This document shows, one piece after another, positions 25,914-34,800 of a DNA stretch of 64,000 nucleotides (position 1 is the stretch's first letter; the number at the start of each line of letters is the position of its first letter). Under the pieces are notes generated by a model. The model did no database searches, had not been told where the DNA came from, and was given only the letters and a program-made list of their open reading frames with translations. Location: NCBI RefSeq assembly GCF_001904725.1, contig NZ_MRCE01000011.1, positions 124,001-188,000 of the forward strand. Reading direction: 5' to 3'. Source of the stretch: Phormidium ambiguum IAM M-71 (lineage in GTDB: Bacteria > Cyanobacteriota > Cyanobacteriia > Cyanobacteriales > Aerosakkonemataceae). A program made the position numbers and the translations under genes.

Positions 25914-28900
25914 TTAACCCTCAGCTTGACGCAGTTCCTTCAATTCTTCCGGGGTGAAAGGGTTGTTTCCTGCTTTGAGCGCGTCTACCCAACGCTGCCG
26001 TCGCTGCTTCTTATTTTTTGAGTAATTAAAGACACCAGTGTTTAGAACTGTCTGAAAGTCATCTAATGCGCCAGTTAGGTCGCCTGTTAATGCTCTAGCA
26101 AGTCCGTGACTATCTTGATAGCCTTTGTTACCAGGCTCCTGGTTAACAGCTTTTTCGCCAGCGTAGAGTACTTTATCGGCGTAACCGTGTAAAGAGCCAA
26201 ACCAGCAGAGGGTACTCCAAGACTGAGCAGAGATACATAAATTAGGGTCAAGGCTGAGGGCTTGGTTATAAGCCTGAATTGCTTCCTCAACTTTACCTTT
26301 TCTCACCCAACTGATGCCTTGACTTAAGGAAACCGCAGCCGAAAATACTGGTTGTTGCGCCAACTCTGAGGGAGTATTAACTACTTCATGCAAACCTTTA
26401 GCATTTGCCCAATTTGTATTGTTATCCCATATAAGTGATGCAAGGTCGGCACGACTGAGGTTGGCATCACTGAGATTGGCACCACTGAGATTGGCACCAC
26501 TGAGATTGGCACCACTGAGATTGGCACCACTGAGGTTGGCATCAACCAGGTACGCATCACTGAGGTCGGCACCGTAGAGGCTGGTATCAACCAGGTACGC
26601 ATCACTGAGGTTGGTAGTGCCGAGGTTTGCAAGACTGAGGTTTGTACCGAAGAGGCTGGCAGCACTGAGATCAGCACCACTAAGCTTGGCACCACTGAGG
26701 TCGGTAGTGCCGAGGTTTGCAAGAGTGAGGTTGGCATCGGTGAAGTTGGTATCACTGAGGTTGGCACCGTAGAAAATAACACCGTGGAGGTTGGCACCGC
26801 TGAAGTTGGCACCATTGATGAATCTGATCAGAATTTGGTTAAAGAGATAGACACCTAAGCACTGACCATAGCCGATAATTTGGAGCAAGCGTGTTTCATC
26901 AAAATCTTGTGTGTTTGGCTGACCGCAAGGATAGAAGGCTATTCTATCTTTCAGGTCGTCTCTTTGTTGGGCATAGCGATGCAACTCAAACAGCAAAATC
27001 ATCACATTCAACCCAGCACAAATATCCACCTGTCGCAGTCCCAGATGATTTTCTCGCTCTGGCAATTGCTTTCGCAACAGTTGCTTCTTAAACAGAGGCA
27101 AGTTTTCCTTTTCTGGAGGTGCATCAATAAATTCTCCGTTGCACCAACGCAGATAGAAATCTTGGAATCGTTCAAACAGAAGTACCACATCAATATCCGA
27201 ATTTTCAACCAATAACCCACTCAGATATTCGACAATTTCCGGGGTTAAACCTCCATAGCCCAGCAGGTCATAAATCTGCTTATCCATTACCTCTTGTGAA
27301 ACATCGTCTTCCTCACGCCTACCCCTTTTTACCTTCCGCGTCCAATCTTCAAAGCTTTCCAACAGTCGTTCTGCAAATAGAAACTCACCAAAACTTTTGT
27401 GGGTAAACTCCACCGAGCCGCCTTTATCCCCGGAAGCTGGCTTAATGTAGAAAGCAGTCAATAAATTATTGAGAACCTTCTCGTCTTTCACCTTTTCCAG
27501 GGAAGTATCCTGTCTAGCTTTTTGAATTAACTGCGCCACAGGGTCGTTGCTGTCTTTGAGTCGTGCTTCCAACATCGCAACTTTGGCGCATTCATTCCCC
27601 GACTGCACCACGCACAAAGCAGCCTCAGTCATAAACCGTCGCAAATCTTCGTTCTCCAGTCCAGCCAAACGCAAGTTTTCATTCTCACGCTGCTTTTCCA
27701 GTACCCACTTCACCGACTCATCATAAATGCGAATTTTCACTTTAATTTCGTCGTTTGCTTGAGCGAACATCTGGATATTAAGGCGTTGCTCTCGGTGCAT
27801 TCTTCCCAGCAAATAGAGCAGTAAAGGTTCTCGTGCTAAATTATCGTTGATTTCCTTGGGACAAGAATCCAAAAACTGCTTAAAGTTAGCGGCTTCCGTC
27901 GCGCCAACTTTTTTTGCCCAATTATCCAGCCATATTTGCCGAATTGAGTCATCCATTTTTACAAGAGCGACTCGTTCCAAGCTTTTAGTTTGTGACAGCA
28001 ACCGCTCAACTCCTTGCAGCGCCAAAGGACGACCCGTAACCAAAAACCGATGATGGCTATCCTTTTGAAATCTTTCTACCTGCTCCAAAAATTCTTGCAG
28101 TCCGCCGCTAGCTCGTCCCTCCAGCAAAAGTTCGTCAAACCCATCCAACAAAAACAAAAACCGAGTATTTTTATCCGTCAACCAGCCGGAATCAGTTTTA
28201 ACAAAATCAACGTTTTCCAAATAGTTTTCTAAAGTCTCCGTCAGGCTATGCTCTAACGCTCTCAATTGCCGCAACCTAATCAAAATTGGGGTAAAACTTG
28301 GGTGTAATTCTCGCCGCACCCTTTCGGCAAACATCCGACAAAAAACACTTTTCCCCCGTCCTGCTTCTCCCTGCACAAACAATACATTACTCTTTTTTTG
28401 CGGGTCATCGAGCATTGTCTTTACCCACTCCTCAAGCTCGATGGGGTCTTTATCCCGAATTGCTTCACCTTTGTTATCCAGAAAATTGACCTTCAAGCGC
28501 ACATACAAATCCCGAAAGGTAATATCCGTTTCATCAAAAATAGTTTCATCTGGTTTCGGTTTAATTTCCCTTTCCAAATACTCATCAATACTTAAATATT
28601 TCTCTAACTGCTCTCTAGCACCTAAACGATACAACTCTAGCAATGGCTTCACCGTATCACCAGCTTCTACCATTGCTCGTAGCATATACTCATTAGTCTT
28701 CCGCGCCACCCGTTCGGTTAAAGTTTTTGCCTCTGCTTCCGTCAACCCCGCCTGTTGCAACCGTTGCTGTAAAACACCGTTGAAAACCTCTGCTAGTTTG
28801 GATTCATGAAAATAGACAATAGCTTTTCTGGCTTCCAGTTCATCAATTTCCACCTCACCCAATTTCTTGATTTCCCCCGCTACAGGTTCCGAAACTTCCG

Positions 28901-29306
28901 TTTCACCAATGCGCGTTAATAACTCCTGATTCTCTTTAAGAATTGCCTGAAAGCTTTCCAAATAAGCAACCTGACTCACCAGCGCCACGCAATTTTCCAA
29001 ACTTGGCTCTTTCTTGGTGACATCAGCAATCAGTTTTAAAATCGAAATAGCGATTGGCGCAAAGGGAATTACCGAAGCAGCAATTTGACCCAAAGGCGCA
29101 TTCAGTACATCCAGCAACGACGATATTTGTTCTACATAAGGCTTGAGGGTTTGAGCATTAATATTTGATTTTTGCTCCTTAAAAGCTTTCGCCAAATCGA
29201 AAACAGCTTTAGCTGCTTCAGCGCCAGTCTTCGTTCCCTCCGTAAGTTGTTCCCAGTTCAACTCTCGAACATCTGTTGTCAAAAATTTCCACAGCTTTAT
29301 CGCCAT
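25914..29306 (-). CDS. NACHT-family STAND NTPase with pentapeptide and TPR C-terminus
   Basis: The 1130-residue protein has four parts. Residues 1-250 form a helical effector-like region of no recognised family. The NACHT NTPase spans about 310-470, with Walker A GEAGRGKS near 313-320, Walker B FLFLLDGFDELLL near 385, and a downstream winged-helix/helical region. Residues about 829-962 are pentapeptide repeats (ANLSGANLS type). The C-terminal 120 residues contain TPR-like helices (GKVEEAIQAYNQALSLDPN). This is the STAND architecture: an effector, an oligomerising NTPase and a sensor. Bacterial NACHT proteins include proven anti-phage proteins, so defence is a reasonable inference. The gene is monocistronic. 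Confidence 0.88.
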   Translation of the reverse strand: MAIKLWKFLTTDVRELNWEQLTEGTKTGAEAAKAVFDLAKAFKEQKSNINAQTLKPYVEQISSLLDVLNAPLGQIAASVIPFAPIAISILKLIADVTKKEPSLENCVALVSQVAYLESFQAILKENQELLTRIGETEVSEPVAGEIKKLGEVEIDELEARKAIVYFHESKLAEVFNGVLQQRLQQAGLTEAEAKTLTERVARKTNEYMLRAMVEAGDTVKPLLELYRLGAREQLEKYLSIDEYLEREIKPKPDETIFDETDITFRDLYVRLKVNFLDNKGEAIRDKDPIELEEWVKTMLDDPQKKSNVLFVQGEAGRGKSVFCRMFAERVRRELHPSFTPILIRLRQLRALEHSLTETLENYLENVDFVKTDSGWLTDKNTRFLFLLDGFDELLLEGRASGGLQEFLEQVERFQKDSHHRFLVTGRPLALQGVERLLSQTKSLERVALVKMDDSIRQIWLDNWAKKVGATEAANFKQFLDSCPKEINDNLAREPLLLYLLGRMHREQRLNIQMFAQANDEIKVKIRIYDESVKWVLEKQRENENLRLAGLENEDLRRFMTEAALCVVQSGNECAKVAMLEARLKDSNDPVAQLIQKARQDTSLEKVKDEKVLNNLLTAFYIKPASGDKGGSVEFTHKSFGEFLFAERLLESFEDWTRKVKRGRREEDDVSQEVMDKQIYDLLGYGGLTPEIVEYLSGLLVENSDIDVVLLFERFQDFYLRWCNGEFIDAPPEKENLPLFKKQLLRKQLPERENHLGLRQVDICAGLNVMILLFELHRYAQQRDDLKDRIAFYPCGQPNTQDFDETRLLQIIGYGQCLGVYLFNQILIRFINGANFSGANLHGVIFYGANLSDTNFTDANLTLANLGTTDLSGAKLSGADLSAASLFGTNLSLANLGTTNLSDAYLVDTSLYGADLSDAYLVDANLSGANLSGANLSGANLSGANLSDANLSRADLASLIWDNNTNWANAKGLHEVVNTPSELAQQPVFSAAVSLSQGISWVRKGKVEEAIQAYNQALSLDPNLCISAQSWSTLCWFGSLHGYADKVLYAGEKAVNQEPGNKGYQDSHGLARALTGDLTGALDDFQTVLNTGVFNYSKNKKQRRQRWVDALKAGNNPFTPEELKELRQAEG
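26440..26790. repeat. 15-bp tandem repeats inside the NACHT gene
   Basis: The pentapeptide part is encoded by near-identical 15-bp units, for example CTGAGATTGGCACCA in consecutive copies near 26467-26530. Longer 45-60-bp blocks also recur (AGGTACGCATCACTGAGG twice; GTAGTGCCGAGGTTTGCAAG twice). Identity at third codon positions suggests recent expansion. Confidence 0.75.
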
Positions 29307-29387
29307 TGCTGATTCTCCTTGCCTACATTATAAATTTTGGCAAAAAAATCAAGTATCAACAGCTACTTGAAACTTATTCACTTTTAC

Positions 29388-30305
29388 TTAAGGAAACATT
29401 CGGGTAAATGCAGCTAGACTCAAATCTCCATTAATTCGCACGCGATTTAATGTTAACCAACCTTGTTTAGGATTAGCATATCCAGGTTTAGTAGTCACAG
29501 CAAATTTGTAGCGAGCGGCTCCAGTAGCTTTAACAGCTTCATAATTGTAGCGCCCAATAGGGTAAGCAAAAGCAATTACTGGCTTACCTGTATATTTAGT
29601 TAAAATTTGTTTGGAGCCGAAGATTTCTTGGTAAACTTTTTTGCTAGGAACAGTTGTTAAGTCGGGGTGAGTTTTAGTATGAGCGCCAATATCTATTAAG
29701 CCAGAACTTATCATTTCTTTGATTTGTTTTTGGGAAAGATGATTGGCATCATCAACAAAATTAGTAATTACAAATATAGTGGCTTTGAATTTATACTTTT
29801 TTAAAATGGGATAAGCAATTGTGTAATTATCTTTATAGCCATCATCAAAAGTCAGCAAAATTGGTTTGGGAGGTAGCGGTTTTCCTAATTTCCAGTGATT
29901 CTCCAAAATGTTAAAACAAATAGATTGATAACCAGCTTTGTGTAAATGTTTAATTTGACTGGCGAACTTAGCAGGTGCTACTAATAAATTGTTTCTCCGA
30001 TTAATCCCAATTGAATGATACATAAGAATTGGTATCGGTTGGGGAGATGATTTTAAGAAAGCTTGTTTAATTGGTGTTTTAGCTAAAGCTTTTACAGATT
30101 TTTCCTGTAAAAATTTAGATTTTTTGATGTATTTTTTAGCAACTGAGGATATGTTGGAAGGCTTTTCTGTCACTGCCATATTTTTTAAATTCGGAGGAGA
30201 TGCAGTTAATTGAATTGCGGGAGAATGCGATTTGTAGTTTGTGCTGCATCCAAATAAAGTAATGATTGTGATGAGCAATGATAGATTAGCGATCGATTTA
30301 TACAT
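29388..30305 (-). CDS. Polysaccharide deacetylase lipoprotein
   Basis: The 305-residue protein starts with a lipoprotein signal peptide whose lipobox is L-F-G-C20, so it should be anchored in a membrane on the periplasmic side. After a basic linker comes the NodB homology domain of carbohydrate esterase family 4, with ILMYHSIG, LTFDDGYKDN (catalytic and metal aspartates) and GAHTKTHPDLT (metal histidines). Late motifs include FAYPIGRYN. The family removes N-acetyl groups from peptidoglycan or exopolysaccharide. All expected motifs are present. The gene is single, with about 80 bp on each side. Confidence 0.9.
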   Translation of the reverse strand: MYKSIANLSLLITIITLFGCSTNYKSHSPAIQLTASPPNLKNMAVTEKPSNISSVAKKYIKKSKFLQEKSVKALAKTPIKQAFLKSSPQPIPILMYHSIGINRRNNLLVAPAKFASQIKHLHKAGYQSICFNILENHWKLGKPLPPKPILLTFDDGYKDNYTIAYPILKKYKFKATIFVITNFVDDANHLSQKQIKEMISSGLIDIGAHTKTHPDLTTVPSKKVYQEIFGSKQILTKYTGKPVIAFAYPIGRYNYEAVKATGAARYKFAVTTKPGYANPKQGWLTLNRVRINGDLSLAAFTRMFP

Positions 30306-30394
30306 AAAATTATCTCAGGTTGCAGTTTTTTAGAACAAAGTTAGTAATTATCTTCTCAAATTATCAAGATAAAAATCTTCAGCAACCATAAAAT

Positions 30395-32908
30395 TTAAGA
30401 AATATTTAAAGTTGCTTTTATGGGAATTTCAATAATAAACTCTGCTCCTTTACCTTGCACAGAATTACAAGTAAGATTACCTTGGTGTTTTTCCACGACA
30501 ACTGCATAGCTAATGGCTAATCCAATTCCCGTACCTTTACCTACGGTTTTAGTAGTAAAAAATGGATCGAATAAGCGGTTTTTCATTTCTTCTGTGATGC
30601 CGGGGCCATTATCTTTAATGCTAATAGTTACATAATTATTAGCAATTGCTTTAGTGCTAATTTCGATCGTAGGTAATGAGTATTTAGAATCTGGTTGTTC
30701 CCAATCTACTAATGAAGTATTTTCAAGTCCTTCTTCTAAAGCGTCAATGGCATTAGCTAAAATGTTCATAAATACTTGATTGAGTTGACCTGCGTAACAC
30801 TCTACTTTAGGGAGTTTGCCATATTTTTTAATTATCTCTATTCCTGTACGATTCGGACTAGATTTTATGCGATTACTCAAGATTAACAAAGTGCTATCTA
30901 TTCCCTCATGAATATCGACAAATTTCATTTCGCTTTCATCAAGCCGGGAAAAATTCCGCAATGCTAAAACAATTTCTCGAATCCTTTCTGCTCCCAGTTT
31001 CATAGAAGCTAGAAGTTTCGGCAAATCTTCTACCAAAAAATCTAATTCAACTTGTTCAGCCTTTTCCTTAATTTCTTTTCCAGGTACAGGGAAATGTTTC
31101 TGATACAAACTCAGAAGTTCTAACAAATCTTGGGTGTATTCATCAGCGTGACTTAAATTACCATAAATAAAGTTAATTGGGTTGTTAATTTCGTGAGCAA
31201 TTCCGGCTACCATTTGTCCCAAGGCTGACATTTTTTCACTTTGCACTAACTGAGTTTGGGTACGCTGAAGTTCTTTAAGTGCTTGTTCTAATTGAGCCGC
31301 TTTTTCTCGTTCTCTAGCTTCTGATTTTTGCAACGCTGCATTTAATTTGGCAAGTTCATCTGCTTGACGCAGAACAATTTTAATAATGGCGTTTCTGAGT
31401 TCTTGTACAGCTTCTATTTCACACTGTTTCCAAGGTAAGGATTTAAATTTAACGATTTCTTTCCACAATTCAAAGGATTTACGTGGGGAAAGACGCAAAC
31501 TGCCATCTTCCATAACTTTAGTGATTTCTGCTGGTTCGTGGGGATTACCTGCCCAATTTACAGTTTGCACAACTTCTGGTCGAAAACATAACACATAATG
31601 ATTCTGAGTTTGGGAAAGGGAAATTCCAATTAAGCCACTAGCAACATCCTTATATTTTTCGGCTTCGGGATGAAGTTTTGGTAAGGAATCTGTATAAAAA
31701 ACATCTTGTTTAAAGTTATTGCCTATCCACTCAATTAAGCTGCTAAGTTCGCTTAAGGATGGAGTTTTACCAATAACTCTACATTCATTTTCTAAACAAA
31801 CTGCGGCTCCTTCCGCACTGACTAATTCTAGTAGATTCGGATAGTGTTTCAGTAATCCATCTACCACATTTTGTTCACTGGACATATATTCAATGAATCT
31901 AGAAATTAGGGATTTTAGTTTAATTTGATAATCATAATTTTCCGTGTCTGCTTTTGAAGAAAGTTCGACTGACATTACTTGTCCTAAAAATTTACAAGCT
32001 GTCCGAGCTTCATAACTAATATATTTTGGTGAATAATGATGGCAAGCGACTAACCCCCAAAGTTGTTGATCTTTCATTAAAGATATAGACATAGAAGCGC
32101 CAACACCCATATTTTGTAAATATTCTATGTGTAGAGGAGAAACACTTCTTAAACCTGTGAAACTTAAATCTATTGGGTCATTAGTTAAAGGATTATTGGA
32201 GGGTATAATTGGAACTGGTTGATAATTAACATCAGCAATTAATCTAATCCAATTTAAACAATATAGCTTTCTGGCTTGTTTAGGAATATCTGAAGCTGGA
32301 TAGTTTAATCCTAAATACGTGGTTAAATCTTCTCGTTTATCTTCGGCAATTACTTCTCCATGACCATCAGTACTGAATTTGTATACCATGACTCTATCAA
32401 AGCCTGATAGATGACGTACTTCTGTGGCTATATTTTGGCATAGTTGCTGTAAATTAGGTGATTCTTGAATTTTAGAAGCTGCGGTTCTAATATAATGATA
32501 AAAACTAAAAAATGGCATATATTCTAGAGAAGTTGTTGATTCTAATTCCAGAATTAATAATCCATTGATCCGATGAATTATCCCGTCAAAAGAAACAGGG
32601 ATTAAGTTAGTTTTTATAGATAATTTAATAGGATTAAATGATTGAAGTTCTTCATTTAACAAGCATTCTTTAAGGCATTTTATTTGCAATGTGTCAAGTA
32701 ATATATCTAAGTTATTATCGATCAAGGTTTCAGCTTGGATTCCAATAATTTCTTTTGTATTTTCACTGGCTTGCAAGATGGTTAAATCAGGTTCTTTTAA
32801 GACTAATAAAATACCATGAGGTTGAATTGAGCCTGGAGTGTGGATTGGTTCTATTTCGCAGTTAGTTAAACTAGCTTCTTCTGCTGTAATAATTCGACTT
32901 TGAGTCAT
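30395..32908 (-). CDS. Bacteriophytochrome-type histidine kinase (CphB/AphB-like)
   Basis: The 837-residue protein has PAS (about 18-125), GAF (140-310), PHY (320-510, with LSPRKSFELW), a coiled coil, HisKA (H572 in AHEINNP) and HATPase (NGPGIT, GKGTGIGLAI). The GAF domain has the phytochrome PASDIP motif. The bilin-attachment cysteine of Cph1-type proteins (position 259, SPCH) is leucine here (L259, SPLH). The alternative cysteine near the N-terminus is present as C17 in NCEIEPIHTPG. That combination marks a biliverdin-binding red/far-red sensor like Calothrix CphB. No response regulator gene is adjacent, so its partner is elsewhere. Confidence 0.9.
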   Translation of the reverse strand: MTQSRIITAEEASLTNCEIEPIHTPGSIQPHGILLVLKEPDLTILQASENTKEIIGIQAETLIDNNLDILLDTLQIKCLKECLLNEELQSFNPIKLSIKTNLIPVSFDGIIHRINGLLILELESTTSLEYMPFFSFYHYIRTAASKIQESPNLQQLCQNIATEVRHLSGFDRVMVYKFSTDGHGEVIAEDKREDLTTYLGLNYPASDIPKQARKLYCLNWIRLIADVNYQPVPIIPSNNPLTNDPIDLSFTGLRSVSPLHIEYLQNMGVGASMSISLMKDQQLWGLVACHHYSPKYISYEARTACKFLGQVMSVELSSKADTENYDYQIKLKSLISRFIEYMSSEQNVVDGLLKHYPNLLELVSAEGAAVCLENECRVIGKTPSLSELSSLIEWIGNNFKQDVFYTDSLPKLHPEAEKYKDVASGLIGISLSQTQNHYVLCFRPEVVQTVNWAGNPHEPAEITKVMEDGSLRLSPRKSFELWKEIVKFKSLPWKQCEIEAVQELRNAIIKIVLRQADELAKLNAALQKSEAREREKAAQLEQALKELQRTQTQLVQSEKMSALGQMVAGIAHEINNPINFIYGNLSHADEYTQDLLELLSLYQKHFPVPGKEIKEKAEQVELDFLVEDLPKLLASMKLGAERIREIVLALRNFSRLDESEMKFVDIHEGIDSTLLILSNRIKSSPNRTGIEIIKKYGKLPKVECYAGQLNQVFMNILANAIDALEEGLENTSLVDWEQPDSKYSLPTIEISTKAIANNYVTISIKDNGPGITEEMKNRLFDPFFTTKTVGKGTGIGLAISYAVVVEKHQGNLTCNSVQGKGAEFIIEIPIKATLNIS

Positions 32909-33176
32909 GTTAGCAAATTCCTTGTAAAGAAAAAAAAGATGGTCGGTATGATGTGATTAAGTATAGATCTTTCTTCTTGATATTGTTGATGATTGTAGCG
33001 ATCGCACTCGCAAGTCAATTTTGGTTGAGAAAAACTACTTCTATCATTAAATTTTAGTAAGCTAACTGACACTAATATGCCCAAAAAAAATTATTATTTA
33101 CGCAAAATTTGAAGATAATTAATATTTTTTAATATTTCTGAAATAAACTTTTAAGAAATACAACTTATTTACAATT

Positions 33177-33761
33177 TTATGCGGATTTACCACTTTCACC
33201 TTGAATTACAGCTGCACCAATTAAATGTGCAAGGCGTAGAGCTTCGGGAACATTACCGCAGTCGGTTAATCTTTGTAGTACCGCAGTGGTAACTTCTGGA
33301 GTTTCACCACAAACTTGAAAATAAAAAGGTGGAAAAGCATTAATTGTTCCTGCACGTTGCAATATTTTCCAGCGTTTTTCTGATTGGGGAAGACGACGCA
33401 AAGCTGTTTCCATTGAACTTAGGTTTGGTGGACGGCGCATGACAGAAACACAAGGAATTCCTAATCGTTGGGAAAGTAACGGTAGGTCTATGATATTGAA
33501 GCCTCCAAAGGCTATGCCATCAAGTAGCAAAATATGTAATTGCGGTAAAAATTTACTGCCAATAAGTAACTTACAAATTGTGTCGGTAGCATTCCAGCCA
33601 TCTTGTCGGACATATCCCCAAACCATTCCTTCAAAACGAGTATTTGCACAAACAATTCCCGAAATTGCGACGCGACTTCCTCGACGACGCACAAAAGGTG
33701 CATCATCAAACCCAATGACACGAATTGTGCGGTTTAATCTTAATAAAGATGCCAAATCCAT
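33177..33761 (-). CDS. DUF99 family protein
   Basis: The protein of 194 residues (start Met at 33761; an ATG 14 codons earlier at 33803 overlaps the next gene) has the DUF99 core: RVIGFDDAPF, VAISGIVCANTRFEG, LLDGIAFGGFNIIDLPLL and LGIPCVSVMRRPP. DUF99 shares its fold with endonuclease V, and IGFDDAPF holds the acidic position of that active site. Whether it cuts nucleic acid is unknown. It lies 30 bp downstream of the J-domain gene on the same strand and is probably co-transcribed with it. Confidence 0.8.
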   Translation of the reverse strand: MDLASLLRLNRTIRVIGFDDAPFVRRRGSRVAISGIVCANTRFEGMVWGYVRQDGWNATDTICKLLIGSKFLPQLHILLLDGIAFGGFNIIDLPLLSQRLGIPCVSVMRRPPNLSSMETALRRLPQSEKRWKILQRAGTINAFPPFYFQVCGETPEVTTAVLQRLTDCGNVPEALRLAHLIGAAVIQGESGKSA

Positions 33762-33790
33762 GATTGACGATCGATTCTCAAAAAATATTT

Positions 33791-34186
33791 TTAATCTAGC
33801 CACATAAACATATCCTTGCGATTGAAATTACTAAAATGTAAACGATCGTCAATGTCTCGATACTTATTGCCAGTTTCAGGTTGAGTTTTAGGATCTTGGT
33901 AAAAGTTATTACCGTTTTTTTGAATGGAGCAATAAGGCGCATTTGTAAAATCTGGATTGGCTGGGGAAGAAAGGGAAACGGAAGTGTCTGTATGGGAACG
34001 TAAGTGCTGATGAGCTTCGTTGATTTCTTGCAATTTTTTATGTGCTTTTTGTTGCAGTCTGGGATGATTGGGAAAACGGTCAGGATGCCACACCATCGCT
34101 AAATCTTTGTACCCCTGTTGAATTTCTTCTAAGGAGGCTCCCGGCTCTAGTTCAAGTACTTTATAGCATTCTTCTAGTTTATTCAT
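33791..34186 (-). CDS. J-domain (DnaJ-like) co-chaperone
   Basis: The 131-residue protein has a J domain at residues 4-65 with the HPD triad at 34-36 (MVWHPDRFPN). A polar linker without glycine/phenylalanine-rich or zinc-finger regions follows, then an aspartate- and phenylalanine-containing tail. It should stimulate the ATPase of an Hsp70 (DnaK) partner. The open frame extends back to 34264, but the J domain begins at Met 34186, which has AGGGAG upstream. It is the first gene of a probable operon with DUF99. Confidence 0.85.
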   Translation of the reverse strand: MNKLEECYKVLELEPGASLEEIQQGYKDLAMVWHPDRFPNHPRLQQKAHKKLQEINEAHQHLRSHTDTSVSLSSPANPDFTNAPYCSIQKNGNNFYQDPKTQPETGNKYRDIDDRLHFSNFNRKDMFMWLD

Positions 34187-34506
34187 TGCTGACTCCCTAC
34201 AGTCACTCCAAAAAGGGTGTACGCAAAAATAGTTGGTTGAGGCTGACGTGGGAAAATGGGACACGGAAAATTTAGATAGGAAATCTTAATAGGTTCTAAC
34301 CGCACCCCTGAAAAAATAGCGATCGACCCACGTATTTTTAGTTTGAAGTGAGTTGCCAATAAAGTGGTATTTTTGAAGACATAGTTTCAAAAAAATATGT
34401 TTGGATATTTTCCTTAACTTAAATTAATTTTTACTAAAGCAACTACTCTATTTCACTACGTTATTAAATTTAGCTAGAAAATCCGTTAAATAAGTTACAT
34501 TCTCAC
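34187..34506. other. 320-bp intergenic region
   Basis: AT-rich DNA with one CGATCG-type site. No gene or clear signal is seen. Confidence 0.45.
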
Positions 34507-34794
34507 CTACCAATCTCGTCCTTTAATTTCAAAACTGGTTAAACCTTGAAACGGTTCATATTCAATAGCTACGTTTTTCACTTCAGCGGAACGGCTTCCT
34601 TGATGACACCACCTAAGTATTTGTTCAACTTCTGCTTTTTTTCCTTCAAAAACAGCTTCTACTCGACCATCTGGTAAATTGCGTACCCAGCCATTAATAT
34701 CTAGCTGTTTTGCTTGATTGTAAGTAGAGTAGCGATAACCTACTCCTTGAACAGTTCCCGAAACAAAAACATGAGCGCGAATAAGATTTGTCAT
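34507..34794 (-). CDS. acyP: Acylphosphatase
   Basis: The 95-residue enzyme hydrolyses acyl-phosphates such as acetyl-phosphate or carbamoyl-phosphate. The phosphate-binding loop GTVQGVGYR ends in the catalytic arginine R21, and the catalytic asparagine N39 is in GWVRNLPDG. Both are at the normal 18-residue spacing, and the length is normal. It is cytoplasmic. It lies six bases downstream of the larger acylphosphatase-hydrolase fusion gene, with strong sequence similarity to that protein's first domain, so the pair arose by duplication and is one operon. Confidence 0.9.
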   Translation of the reverse strand: MTNLIRAHVFVSGTVQGVGYRYSTYNQAKQLDINGWVRNLPDGRVEAVFEGKKAEVEQILRWCHQGSRSAEVKNVAIEYEPFQGLTSFEIKGRDW

Positions 34795-34800
34795 GATTTT

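Noticed and set aside
26440-26790. CRISPR-like regular repeats
   Set aside because: The 15-bp period without spacers is coding pentapeptide sequence, not a CRISPR array.
26381-26815. 144-residue minus-strand frame made of VPTS-type repeats
   Set aside because: It is the shifted-frame reading of the pentapeptide-repeat DNA of the NACHT gene; it has no independent signals.
28298-28809. Several plus-strand frames opposite the NACHT gene
   Set aside because: Shadows of the coding strand; no start signals or family features.
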